Below, piece by piece: positions 41,360 to 50,491 of a stretch of 64,000 nt of DNA. The DNA is from Gracilibacillus sp. YIM 98692 (lineage in GTDB: Bacteria; Bacillota; Bacilli; Bacillales; Amphibacillaceae), in the NCBI RefSeq assembly GCF_010993965.1, contig NZ_WIXM01000010.1, positions 1 through 64,000 on the forward strand. Reading direction: 5' to 3'. The position numbers were made by a program, and so were the translations under genes. How positions within the stretch are numbered: position 1 is the stretch's first letter; the number at the start of each line of letters is the position of its first letter. Below the pieces are notes generated by a model that saw only the letters and a program-made list of their open reading frames with translations, did no database searches and had not been told where the DNA came from.

Positions 41360-43141
41360 ATGGAACAAAGATTTCATGGTAAGTTACCTAGAATTGGTAT
41401 TCGTCCAACGATTGACGGTCGTAGAAAAGGGGTACGAGAATCTCTTGAAGAAACAACAATGAATCTAGCAAAATCTGTAGCGAACCTATTAACGGAGAAT
41501 TTGAAGTATTACAATGGTGAACCTGTTGAATGTGTCATCGCTGATAGTTGTATCGGTGGTGTTGCAGAAGCATCAAAAGCTGCCGAAAAATTTGAACAAG
41601 AAGGTGTAGGTGTTTCGATTACTGTAACGCCGTGCTGGTGTTATGGTACAGAAACAATGGACATGAATCCGCACATTCCTAAGGCAGTTTGGGGGTTTAA
41701 TGGAACAGAGCGTCCTGGTGCGGTTTACTTAGCGGCTGTATTAGCGGCACATAATCAAAAAGGACTTCCGGCTTTTGGTATCTACGGGGAAGATGTACAA
41801 GATGTAGGCGATACAACCATACCGGAGGATGTAAAAGAGAAATTATTGAAATTCTCTAAAGCTGGATTAGCCTTGGCTATGATGAAAGGTAAATCCTATG
41901 TATCTATGGGTTCTGTTTCCATGGGGATTGCTGGTAGTATGATCCAAGAGGATTTCTTCCAGGACTACCTAGGCATGAGAAATGAATATGTAGATATGAG
42001 TGAATTTGTAAGAAGAATAAATGAAGAGATTTATGATAAAGAGGAATATGAAAAAGCATTAGCCTGGGTGAAGGAAAACTGTAAAGAAGGCGCTGATGAT
42101 AATCCAGAAGGGTATGTTCGCACGAGAGAACAGAAAGATCAAGACTGGGAAACAAGTGTGAAAATGACGTTAATTGCTAGAGACCTTATGGCTGGTAATC
42201 CAAAGCTTGAAGAACTTGGTTACGGAGAAGAAGCATTGGGTCGAAATGCCATTGCAGGTGGTTTCCAAGGTCAACGCCAATGGACAGATCATTTTCCTAA
42301 TGGGGACTTTATGGAAGCAATGCTTACTTCCTCCTTCGATTGGAATGGCATTCGTGCACCGTACATGTTTGCGACAGAAAATGATAGTTTAAATGCGATC
42401 ACGATGCTATTTGGAAATTTAATTACGAATACAGCGCAGATTTTTGCAGATGTTCGTACGTACTGGAGTCCAGATGCAGTAAAAAGAGTGACAGGCTATC
42501 AACCAGAAGGTAAAGCAAAAGATGGGTTCATCCATTTGATTAATTCTGGTCCAGCTGCATTAGATGGAACAGGACAACAAACACAAGACGGCGAACCAGT
42601 CATGAAAGCCCATTGGGAGATTACAGAAGAAGAAGTTCAGAAGTGTCTTGATGCAACCCAATGGCGACCTGCTTCTACGGAATACTTCCGAGGTGGTGGT
42701 TTCTCCAGTGATTTCTTAACTAAAGGGGAAATGCCTTTAACAGCAGCAAGATTAAACCTTGTAAAGGGATTAGGGCCAGTATTGCAAATAGCAGAAGGTT
42801 ATACAGTTGATTTACCTGAAGAAGTTCATGATAAGCTTGATCTAAGAACGAACCCTACTTGGCCAACAACATGGTTTGTACCGAATATCACAGGAAAAGG
42901 CTCTTTTAAAGATGTCTATTCGGTCATGAATAGCTGGGGAGCCAATCATTGCGCGATGAGCTACGGCCATATTGGAGCTGAGCTAATAACGCTCGCCTCT
43001 ATGCTTCGAATTCCGGTAAATATGCATAATGTTCCTGAAGAAAAGATCTTTAGACCAAGTGCATGGGGAATGTTTGGAACCAATGATTTAGAAGCAGCTG
43101 ATTACAGAGCTTGTCAGAATTTTGGTCCGTTATATAAATAG
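41360..43141 (+). CDS. fucI: L-fucose isomerase
   Basis: A full-length 593-residue FucI. It starts [20 protein letters not shown] as family members do, and has [14 protein letters not shown] and [12 protein letters not shown]. The C-terminal [20 protein letters not shown] and [14 protein letters not shown] carry the conserved residues. It converts L-fucose to L-fuculose with Mn2+ in the cytoplasm. It ends the phosphorylative operon; a long imperfect hairpin (AGTGGGCA/TGCCCACT at 43176-43257) follows. Confidence 0.93.
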   Translation: MEQRFHGKLPRIGIRPTIDGRRKGVRESLEETTMNLAKSVANLLTENLKYYNGEPVECVIADSCIGGVAEASKAAEKFEQEGVGVSITVTPCWCYGTETMDMNPHIPKAVWGFNGTERPGAVYLAAVLAAHNQKGLPAFGIYGEDVQDVGDTTIPEDVKEKLLKFSKAGLALAMMKGKSYVSMGSVSMGIAGSMIQEDFFQDYLGMRNEYVDMSEFVRRINEEIYDKEEYEKALAWVKENCKEGADDNPEGYVRTREQKDQDWETSVKMTLIARDLMAGNPKLEELGYGEEALGRNAIAGGFQGQRQWTDHFPNGDFMEAMLTSSFDWNGIRAPYMFATENDSLNAITMLFGNLITNTAQIFADVRTYWSPDAVKRVTGYQPEGKAKDGFIHLINSGPAALDGTGQQTQDGEPVMKAHWEITEEEVQKCLDATQWRPASTEYFRGGGFSSDFLTKGEMPLTAARLNLVKGLGPVLQIAEGYTVDLPEEVHDKLDLRTNPTWPTTWFVPNITGKGSFKDVYSVMNSWGANHCAMSYGHIGAELITLASMLRIPVNMHNVPEEKIFRPSAWGMFGTNDLEAADYRACQNFGPLYK

Positions 43142-43175
43142 TAAGACAAATATATTGATAGATTTTGAATATTTA

Positions 43176-43257
43176 AGTGGGCAAGCTGTCAATTATCGAT
43201 TAATTTGTTTAAGACACTGGTTGAACAGTTAATGACATCGATGATGATATGCCCACT
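43176..43257. other. Long imperfect hairpin downstream of fucI
   Basis: AGTGGGCA (43176-43183) pairs with TGCCCACT (43250-43257); inside, TGTCAATTA and TTAATGACA also pair with a bulge. No T tract follows. The rest of 43142-43446 shows no gene. Confidence 0.4.
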
Positions 43258-43446
43258 CTGTCTTTGATGAGTAATAATTAGTCAATGATGGATGCTTTCC
43301 AATAATCTGATTGGTTAATTGCGAAGGATTGTCTAATCTGTTTTTCCATTCTAATGAGCTTACTATAAATGGTCCTGTAGTGAGGAGTTAAAGCAATAGT
43401 TGAATTATAGTTGCATGAAAAAATTAAAAAAGTGAGGAATTCAAAA

Positions 43447-43891
43447 ATTTTGAAAGGTATTCCAGAAATAATTTCCCCAGAGTTATTAAAAGTGTTAATG
43501 GAGATGGGACATGGAGATGAAATCGTATTAGCTGATGGCAATTTTCCTGCAGCAAGTCATGGGAATAAAGTTATTCGATATGACGGGCATGGAACAACCG
43601 AGCTTTTAGATTCCATTCTCCAGCTATTTCCGCTAGACACTTATACAAAACACCCTGTTTCATTAATGGAAGTTGGTTAAAGGAGATCCTGTTGAAACAC
43701 CAATCTGGAAAGAATACGCGTCCATAGTTGTTAAACAAACTTCAAAGGAAAGTCCTTTTGATTACGAAGAGAGATTTGCTTTTTACGAAAGAGCGAAGAA
43801 AGCTTATGCGATAGTGGCAACAGGTGAGAAAGCGCTTTATGCAAATATTATTCTAAAAAAAGGTATAATCTCTCACAATAATAGAAACTAA
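43447..43891 (+). pseudogene. fucU: fucU pseudogene (L-fucose mutarotase), start codon lost and frameshifted
   Basis: It matches the intact FucU gene at 55765-56196 along its length. The start ATG has become ATT (43447-43449). An extra base near 43676 shifts the frame after SLMEV, where the intact gene continues VKGDTVETPIWKEY. The second half (VKGDPVETPIWKEY... GEKALYANIILKKG) is read in the next frame to 43891. It cannot make full-length protein unless the frameshift is bypassed. Confidence 0.88.
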
Positions 43892-43961
43892 CAGAGGGCT
43901 TCTGTGGGTGTGTCAGTAATTGTGTGTAAATTACCATTTCTAGTAGAAAGGTTAGCCAGGT

Positions 43962-44084
43962 CATATACAAATTGGTTTAGCAGTTGCATTACAAGGCACA
44001 AATCCATTTTCTCAGGCATGTCAAATTGCTATTGATTATGGAAAGGAAAAAATCTTTAAGTCTGATTGGAAAGATGTGGAATAA
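43962..44084 (+). pseudogene. Unrecognised C-terminal gene fragment
   Basis: A start-less frame reads IQIGLAVALQGTNPFSQACQ and IAIDYGKEKIFKSDWKDVE before TAA 44082-44084. It looks like a protein end, but I do not recognise the family. It lies in the 530-base gap between the fucU pseudogene and the sensor gene. Confidence 0.35.
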
Positions 44085-44310
44085 TTGGCTTGCCGGGAGG
44101 TGGGATGAAGGTTGGGGTGTGCTTTTATATGCTTTGGGTACCGAGGAATAATCGTGAGGGTGCCTTCGCATATAGGGAGTCCCTCCAGTCTTTTTAGGTT
44201 AGTTTGGTCACTACCATTATACAAGACTTGGGGAGGTCTCCATTTTTTATGTTTGAAACACTTGAGGCACAAAGGCTCAGACTTATGAAATTCATTCACA
44301 TACATGTTTT

Positions 44311-44324
44311 TGACAACGCTTTCA
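44311..44324 (+). promoter_or_regulatory. cre site upstream of the Cache-AraC sensor gene
   Basis: TGACAACGCTTTCA matches the cre consensus (TG-N4-CG-N4-CA) fully and lies 100 bases before the start codon. Confidence 0.7.
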
Positions 44325-44423
44325 CATTCATTTATACTTATTTTAAAACTGTTTACTGGTTCTTTAGAAGTCCAATATTTACATAAGTCTCATAACTTAT
44401 GTAAATAAAAAGGTGGAAAAATT

Positions 44424-46622
44424 ATGAGATGGTATTATCGCTTTCTATTAACAACCCTTCCTATTTTTGTTATTATTTCCATTTTTTTATTAATTTCTTT
44501 TTTTTATATATTAGTTATTAAGACTGAGAATGAAACAGCAGAGGCTAATCGTACATTAAATGAACAGGTTTTAAATATTATTGATAATACATTAAAAGAA
44601 ATTGATTATTTAGCTACTAAAGAGATTTTATATAGTGAAGAAATCCATTCGTTCTTGAGAGAAGATAAGTTATATACGGATAAAAATGCTACATATACGA
44701 ATTATAGAACAATTACCTATTTAAAAGAGTTACAATCTAGTGAATCATTAATAGATTCAATATATATTGTTAGATTAAATGACGGAATATTAGCAAGTCC
44801 AAATTCCATCACCAGTGTAGAAAGTTATAATGATTCTTCTTTTATTAAGAAAGTAACTGAGAGTAATTTCTTTTTTAAATGGACAACTAAAAGGGACTTT
44901 AATGAATCTACTTACCAGGAAGGAAAAGAAGTTGTTTCATTAGTTAGATATGCAACCGTAGCCAACGGTCTTCCAGGGATAATGGTTATAAATATAAATT
45001 TAAACAGTATTAAAGAATTAGTAAGCAGCCTTTACAATCATGATATTACATTTATTAACCTAAGAGATCAACATAATAATATCATTTTAGGTAGTGCAAA
45101 TGAAAAAGAAATAATTTCAAATACAGAATCCGGGTACACCGGATGGAAAATTGAATCCGGGTTAAAGGAAGGAATCTATGCAGCTGCTATTTCAGGAATC
45201 TCCTCTTTATGGATTTTAGTTATTGGACTATCCATTGTGCTTGGGATTATATTAATTATATATTTAACTAACCATAATTTTAAACCAATAGATAATTTAT
45301 TAAGGCGAGTATTTGACTTTAATATGATTACTAATGCTTTTGAGAATGAAGAAAAAAATTATACGGATATTAAAGTAATTGAAAAGACCATTGATCAGAT
45401 GATTGAACAAACTAATGAGTATGAATTAGACAAGGAAAAATATATTGAAATACGAAGAAAAGATTTTTTTAATGAATTAGTACGAGGTACCTATAAAAAA
45501 AATCTTGATATTAACAAATGGAATAAAGAGAAGGAAAAAAATGAAATTCCTATCGATTGGCGAGAGAGTGTTGTTTGTGTATTTGAGATTGATAGTTATA
45601 CATCATTAGATGCCACTGAACAATCAAAGTTTAAAAACTCGCTTCCTCAGGTTTTATATGAGATTGAAAAACAGAATAAATTAATTTTATGGATGGATTG
45701 GGTTTCAGAACATAGACTAAGTTGTATTGTTCAAACAGTAAAAGGTGAAGTTGATTTAGTAGGTACAACCCTTGATTTTCTCACTCATATAATTCATCTG
45801 GTTGAGGGTAATTTCCCATATACGGTTACAGTTGGATTAGGTGATAGAGTAAAGAAATTAAGTAGTATTCACATTTCATATAATCAGGCAGTTGAAGCTC
45901 TTGAGTTTAAAATGGTAAATGAAAATAATAAGATTCTGTACTACAAAGATTTAACTAATGACGAGTTTAATGAATTATATAATTATTTAGAACGAGTACG
46001 AGACATTGTCCATTTACTAATAAGGTTCGATAATGGTTGGAGAAATCAATATAATGTCTTTATTGATGAGATTAAGAAAAAACAACTCACAAGAAGTGAG
46101 ATAATTAGCTTGATGAATTATATTGGCTTTTATATAGACAGAGAATTGAAAAGGTTAGATATAAATAGTAATAAAAGTTTTTTATCTGATTTTCCTAATC
46201 CAGATCAATATGAAATATTGTCTGAACTTGATAATGATTTCAATAAAGCATTGTCGTCATTAGAGGAAAATTTAAAATTGCTACAAGAACAAAAAAGCTC
46301 TTTTTATACAATACAAGAAATTAAAAATTATTTAGAGGAAAATTTTGATGATCCAAACCTGTCATTAATACATCTTAGTGATAAATTTCAAATCAGTGAT
46401 AAATATGTCAGTAAATTGTTTAAAAGTTACTATGGTATCAAGTTTGTTGATTTTTTAATTGGTTTACGTATGAGACAATCTAAATTATTCTTGGAAAAAA
46501 CGGACTTTACTATTAAAGAAATAGCTGAAAAGGTAGGGTATACGAGTTCAATTTCATTTAGTCGAACATTTAAGAAGTTATATAATCTAACTCCTGGTGA
46601 ATTCAGGAAAAGAAATAACTAA
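44424..46622 (+). CDS. Membrane-bound AraC-family sensor-regulator (Cache-type)
   Basis: A 732-residue one-component regulator. A transmembrane helix near residues 10-30 and another near 252-275 flank an extracellular sensor of about 220 residues, probably a double Cache domain. A cytoplasmic middle region of about 300 residues resembles the degenerate GGDEF-like part of YesN-type regulators. Two AraC helix-turn-helix motifs (LSLIHLSDKFQISDKYVSKL; IKEIAEKVGYTSSISFSRTF) end the chain. It directly precedes the LplB/C/A-type importer and most likely switches it on when the oligosaccharide is sensed outside. Confidence 0.88.
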   Translation: MRWYYRFLLTTLPIFVIISIFLLISFFYILVIKTENETAEANRTLNEQVLNIIDNTLKEIDYLATKEILYSEEIHSFLREDKLYTDKNATYTNYRTITYLKELQSSESLIDSIYIVRLNDGILASPNSITSVESYNDSSFIKKVTESNFFFKWTTKRDFNESTYQEGKEVVSLVRYATVANGLPGIMVININLNSIKELVSSLYNHDITFINLRDQHNNIILGSANEKEIISNTESGYTGWKIESGLKEGIYAAAISGISSLWILVIGLSIVLGIILIIYLTNHNFKPIDNLLRRVFDFNMITNAFENEEKNYTDIKVIEKTIDQMIEQTNEYELDKEKYIEIRRKDFFNELVRGTYKKNLDINKWNKEKEKNEIPIDWRESVVCVFEIDSYTSLDATEQSKFKNSLPQVLYEIEKQNKLILWMDWVSEHRLSCIVQTVKGEVDLVGTTLDFLTHIIHLVEGNFPYTVTVGLGDRVKKLSSIHISYNQAVEALEFKMVNENNKILYYKDLTNDEFNELYNYLERVRDIVHLLIRFDNGWRNQYNVFIDEIKKKQLTRSEIISLMNYIGFYIDRELKRLDINSNKSFLSDFPNPDQYEILSELDNDFNKALSSLEENLKLLQEQKSSFYTIQEIKNYLEENFDDPNLSLIHLSDKFQISDKYVSKLFKSYYGIKFVDFLIGLRMRQSKLFLEKTDFTIKEIAEKVGYTSSISFSRTFKKLYNLTPGEFRKRNN

Positions 46623-46626
46623 TTGC

Positions 46627-46660
46627 AAAATCACCCCGTATTCTCGGGGTGATTTTTATT
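46627..46660 (+). terminator. Rho-independent terminator after the sensor gene
   Basis: AAAATCACCCCG / CGGGGTGATTTT stem followed by a T-rich tract. The importer therefore has its own promoter in 46661-46874, where I could not assign clear boxes. Confidence 0.85.
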
Positions 46661-46874
46661 GTCATTTTTTATTTAAAATCAGTGGTTAATTCTAATTTGG
46701 TAAGAATAGTTTAGATGAGAATATTGTTTATATTCTCCTATTTAGAAGTGTTTTTAAGATTTGGCGAAATTAGTATATTAAAAGAACTTGGTTTATTGAC
46801 GGAATAGTCAGAAAAATATAATGTTTGGGTGTAAGCAAAGAAAACTTAAAAAACAGATTGGAGGTGAAAACAAG

Positions 46875-47837
46875 ATGGACACGAATAGGTTACCTTTGCA
46901 AAAAAATAAAAGTTATTTAAGTAATCAGTTAACTAAAATAAAATTGAAACAAATCAAAAGGCATTGGCAGTTGTATTTAATCGTTATGCTCCCATTATTG
47001 TATTTGTTGATTTTTAAGTACATCCCAATGTATGGAGCTCTGATCGCATTTAAGGATTTTAATGCTGTAGACGGAATTTTAGGAAGTCCTTGGGCAGGAT
47101 GGAAACACTTTGAAGCATTTTTTACAGCACCAAATTTTTGGCCAATAGTAAATAATACATTACTTCTTGGTGTCTATGGACTACTTGTAGGGTTTCCAGC
47201 GCCTATTATTTTAGCTTTAGCATTAAATGAAATAAGAAATGGTATCTTTAAAAAATCTGTACAAATGATAACGTTTGCACCATACTTTATTTCAACAGTT
47301 GTTGTAGTATCCATGATTATTCTTTTTACATCACCAAGATTAGGTATTTTCAATCATTTATTTGAATTTATGGGTTTTCAACAAGTTGATTTTATGGGAA
47401 TACCACAGTATTTTAGTCATATCTTTGTTTGGTCTGATGTATGGCAAAATGTTGGATATGGGGCAGTTATCTATTTGGCTGCATTATCTGGAGTCAATCC
47501 ACAATTATATGAAGCGGCAAGGGTGGATGGTGCTACACGATTACAGAAAATCATTCACATTGATCTTCCAAGCATAATGCCGACGGTTGTTATATTGCTT
47601 ATTTTAAATGTTGGTCAATTTATGAAGTTAGGATTCGAGAAAATTTACTTGATGCAGAATAATCTAAACCTTTCAGCATCAGAAGTGTTACAGACTTATG
47701 TTTTTAAAGTGGGGATAGAAGGAGCAAACTTCAGTTTTGCATCAGCTGTAGGGTTATTTAACTCTGTGATTAACTTGATTCTATTGCTTTTAGCAAATTA
47801 CCTTGCAAAGAGGGTATCTGAAAGTAGTTTGTGGTAG
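46875..47837 (+). CDS. Polysaccharide-type ABC transporter permease (LplB/YtcP family)
   Basis: A 320-residue membrane protein with about six segments. The N-terminal MLPLLYLLIFKYIPMYGALI and ALIAFKDFNAVDGILGSPW are typical of the LplB group that imports oligosaccharides from pectin- or fucoidan-like glycans. The ATPase-docking loop is EAARVDGATRLQKIIHIDLP. ATG 46875 follows GGAGGTG; the longer upstream reading has no ribosome site. No ATPase gene accompanies it. Confidence 0.92.
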   Translation: MDTNRLPLQKNKSYLSNQLTKIKLKQIKRHWQLYLIVMLPLLYLLIFKYIPMYGALIAFKDFNAVDGILGSPWAGWKHFEAFFTAPNFWPIVNNTLLLGVYGLLVGFPAPIILALALNEIRNGIFKKSVQMITFAPYFISTVVVVSMIILFTSPRLGIFNHLFEFMGFQQVDFMGIPQYFSHIFVWSDVWQNVGYGAVIYLAALSGVNPQLYEAARVDGATRLQKIIHIDLPSIMPTVVILLILNVGQFMKLGFEKIYLMQNNLNLSASEVLQTYVFKVGIEGANFSFASAVGLFNSVINLILLLLANYLAKRVSESSLW

Positions 47838-47852
47838 GGGGGTGTTATAGCG

Positions 47853-48749
47853 ATGAGCCAACAAACAATTAAGGATTCAGGTTCAGATAGATTATTTATT
47901 ATATTTATTTATTTATTTTTAACGGCCGTATTAGTAGTTGTGCTATATCCTTTGGTCTATATACTAAGTGCATCTCTTAGTTCTCCTAGTGCAGTTGCAG
48001 CAGGGAAAGTATGGCTTTTACCGGTTGATTTTAGTCTGGAGGGATTTAAGGCCGTCTTTTCTCAATCATCTGTCCTTCGTGGATACGCTAATACATTATT
48101 TTATACAACTCTTGGTACAACAATTAATATTATATTAACTATTATGATTGCCTATCCATTATCGAGAAAAACTTTCGTTGGTCGTGGAATCATCATGTTT
48201 CTACTGGTATTTACAATGCTGTTTGAAGGAGGGCTTATTCCTCTTTATTTGACAGTTAAGAATTTAGGTATGTTAGATAGTATATGGGCAATGCTTTTAC
48301 CTAATGCCTTAATGGTATGGCAAGTTATTATAGCCAGGACATTTTTCCAAATGACAATACCAGAGGAACTATCTGAAGCTGCTCAATTAGATGGTTGTAG
48401 TGATTTAGCCTTTATGTTGAAGATAGTTTTGCCATTGTCAAAACCAATTGTCGCAGTATTAATTTTGATGTATGCCGTATTTCATTGGAATTCATATTTT
48501 GAGGCTCTAATGTTTTTAAGTTCACGTGAATTGTATCCTTTACAATTGGTGCTAAGAGAAATTGTAATAATGAACACGGTAGACATTTCTAATATTACGG
48601 ATGTGGCAAGTTATTCTGCGCAATTAAATTTAGCTAATCAATTAAAGTATTCTTTAATAGTATTAACTACTTTACCTATTTTACTCATTTATCCTTTTGT
48701 ACAAAAACATTTTGTTAGAGGGATGCTGATAGGTTCAGTAAAAGAATAA
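47853..48749 (+). CDS. Polysaccharide-type ABC transporter permease (LplC family)
   Basis: A 298-residue membrane protein, partner of the previous permease, 15 bases downstream. It shows the LplC-type start (VLYPLVYILSASLSSPSAVA), the FEGGLIPLYL loop and the EAA motif SEAAQLDGCSDLAFMLKIVLP. The C-terminus ends KHFVRGMLIGSVKE as usual for the family. Confidence 0.92.
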   Translation: MSQQTIKDSGSDRLFIIFIYLFLTAVLVVVLYPLVYILSASLSSPSAVAAGKVWLLPVDFSLEGFKAVFSQSSVLRGYANTLFYTTLGTTINIILTIMIAYPLSRKTFVGRGIIMFLLVFTMLFEGGLIPLYLTVKNLGMLDSIWAMLLPNALMVWQVIIARTFFQMTIPEELSEAAQLDGCSDLAFMLKIVLPLSKPIVAVLILMYAVFHWNSYFEALMFLSSRELYPLQLVLREIVIMNTVDISNITDVASYSAQLNLANQLKYSLIVLTTLPILLIYPFVQKHFVRGMLIGSVKE

Positions 48750-48778
48750 CAAAAAATAAATTATTTAGGAGGAAGGCA

Positions 48779-50419
48779 ATGAAAATGAAAAGGTTATTTC
48801 TAATCGGTTTTCTGTTACTGGTATCAGTTGTGTTATTTGCTTGTACAGATAATTCAACAGATGTATCGCAAGAAGATGGTGATTCAAATGAAGAGGAAAA
48901 AACGAGTAATGGTGATTCTGAAGAATTAACTGTTTTTGCCTCACCAAAACCTAATATTGATATAGAAGATAACAAATTTACGGAACATGTTGAGGAAAAA
49001 TTAGGTGTGAAATTTGATTGGACAATAGTTCCTAATCAAGGTCAAGCTCAAAGGAAGCAATTAATGTTTGCGAGTGGAGATTATACAAATGTATTTTTAC
49101 ATGGAAATCATGCAGAAGAAGGATTAACAAGGGTAGAACAACAACGATATGGTAGTCAAGGGATATTATTACCATTAAATGATTTAATAGAAGAACATGC
49201 ACCTAATGTACAAACTGCTTTAGAAGAATTATCTTATTTAAAGCCTGAGATAACAGCTCCAGATGGTAATATTTATGCATTACCGGAAATTAGTACTTGT
49301 TACCACTGTAATTATTCACAGAAAATGTGGATTAATACAGATTGGTTAGAACGAGTTAATCTAGAAATTCCTACTACTACAGAAGAGCTAAAGGTAGTAT
49401 TGAAGGCGTTTTCTGAAAAGGATGCGAATGGTAATGGAGATCCATCTGATGAAATTCCGTTAACAGGATCAACGGATAGTTGGCATGGCAATATTGATGG
49501 ATTTATTATGAATGCGTTTATATATAACAATTCAGAAGATTATTTGTTTATTGAAGATGGAAACGTTAAACTCGCTGCAACAGAGTCGGAGTGGAAAGAC
49601 GGATTAGACTATTTAAATAGTTTAAATTCAGAGGGACTAATTGATCAAGGTGCATTTACTCAAAATAGAGATGCTTTATTTCAGCTTGGAATGAGTAACC
49701 AGCTTGGGGTAGTTGCAGGGGGATTCTATGGAGATTTTGTGGATCGAGCAGATGATTTAGCAAGAAACTATGATACAATTCCTCCATTAGTTGGTCCAGA
49801 TGGTGTCCAACTATCAGCATATTATGGAGGTGCTGGAGAAGGATTTTTCGCAATAACAAATAAAGCAACAGAGGAAGAACAAATAAAAGCTATCAAACTT
49901 GCTGATTACCTATATAGTAAAGAAGGAGCTATTTTTGCGCAATATGGACCGGTTGGAGAAGGGACATTATTAGAAGCTGATGAAGGGGAAATCGGGATTA
50001 ATGGTGAACAAGCTGATTATAAGCCAAACCCTGAAGTTTCATCCAATGATATAGGAAACTTAGGTTGGGATCAGTTGGGGCCAAGGTATATTCCTGGTGG
50101 AATAAATTGGGTTGCTCCTGAAGATCAATATTCGTTAGAAGGAACTGAACTACGTTTGTATAATGAAACGCAAAAATATGATGGGCATGAGCCTGATGAA
50201 GTATTTCCATCCGGTGTATTTATTCCTGAAGAGGTTTCAGATGAATATAATCAATTAAAGACACAAATAAACTCATATATTGAAGAAAATATGGTCCAAT
50301 TTATAACAGGTAGTAAGGATATAGATGGTGATTGGGATTCTTATGTTCAGGGATTAGAAGATATAGGTATTGCTCGTTATTTGGAGATTAATCAAGAAGC
50401 TTACGATAATGTAAATTAA
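48779..50419 (+). CDS. Oligosaccharide-binding lipoprotein (LplA type)
   Basis: A 546-residue extracellular binding protein. The signal peptide ends in lipobox VLFAC, followed by an acidic Ser/Asp/Glu linker. The large two-lobed fold begins at ELTVFASPKPN. YALPEISTCYHCNYSQKMWI and NGDPSDEIPLTGSTD are typical of LplA-class proteins, which are larger than the family 1 proteins and bind oligosaccharides. GGAGGAAGG is the ribosome site. The genes downstream suggest a fucose-containing oligosaccharide. Confidence 0.9.
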   Translation: MKMKRLFLIGFLLLVSVVLFACTDNSTDVSQEDGDSNEEEKTSNGDSEELTVFASPKPNIDIEDNKFTEHVEEKLGVKFDWTIVPNQGQAQRKQLMFASGDYTNVFLHGNHAEEGLTRVEQQRYGSQGILLPLNDLIEEHAPNVQTALEELSYLKPEITAPDGNIYALPEISTCYHCNYSQKMWINTDWLERVNLEIPTTTEELKVVLKAFSEKDANGNGDPSDEIPLTGSTDSWHGNIDGFIMNAFIYNNSEDYLFIEDGNVKLAATESEWKDGLDYLNSLNSEGLIDQGAFTQNRDALFQLGMSNQLGVVAGGFYGDFVDRADDLARNYDTIPPLVGPDGVQLSAYYGGAGEGFFAITNKATEEEQIKAIKLADYLYSKEGAIFAQYGPVGEGTLLEADEGEIGINGEQADYKPNPEVSSNDIGNLGWDQLGPRYIPGGINWVAPEDQYSLEGTELRLYNETQKYDGHEPDEVFPSGVFIPEEVSDEYNQLKTQINSYIEENMVQFITGSKDIDGDWDSYVQGLEDIGIARYLEINQEAYDNVN

Positions 50420-50426
50420 TTAAATA

Positions 50427-50454
50427 TAGATCACTTGCTTTTGCAAGTGATCTA
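50427..50454 (+). other. Intercistronic hairpin
   Basis: TAGATCACTTGC / GCAAGTGATCTA, a perfect 12-bp stem between the binding-protein gene and the GH95 gene, without a real T tract. Confidence 0.7.
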
Positions 50455-50491
50455 TTCAACTATGAAATCTAATTAGGAGGAATGATGACAA

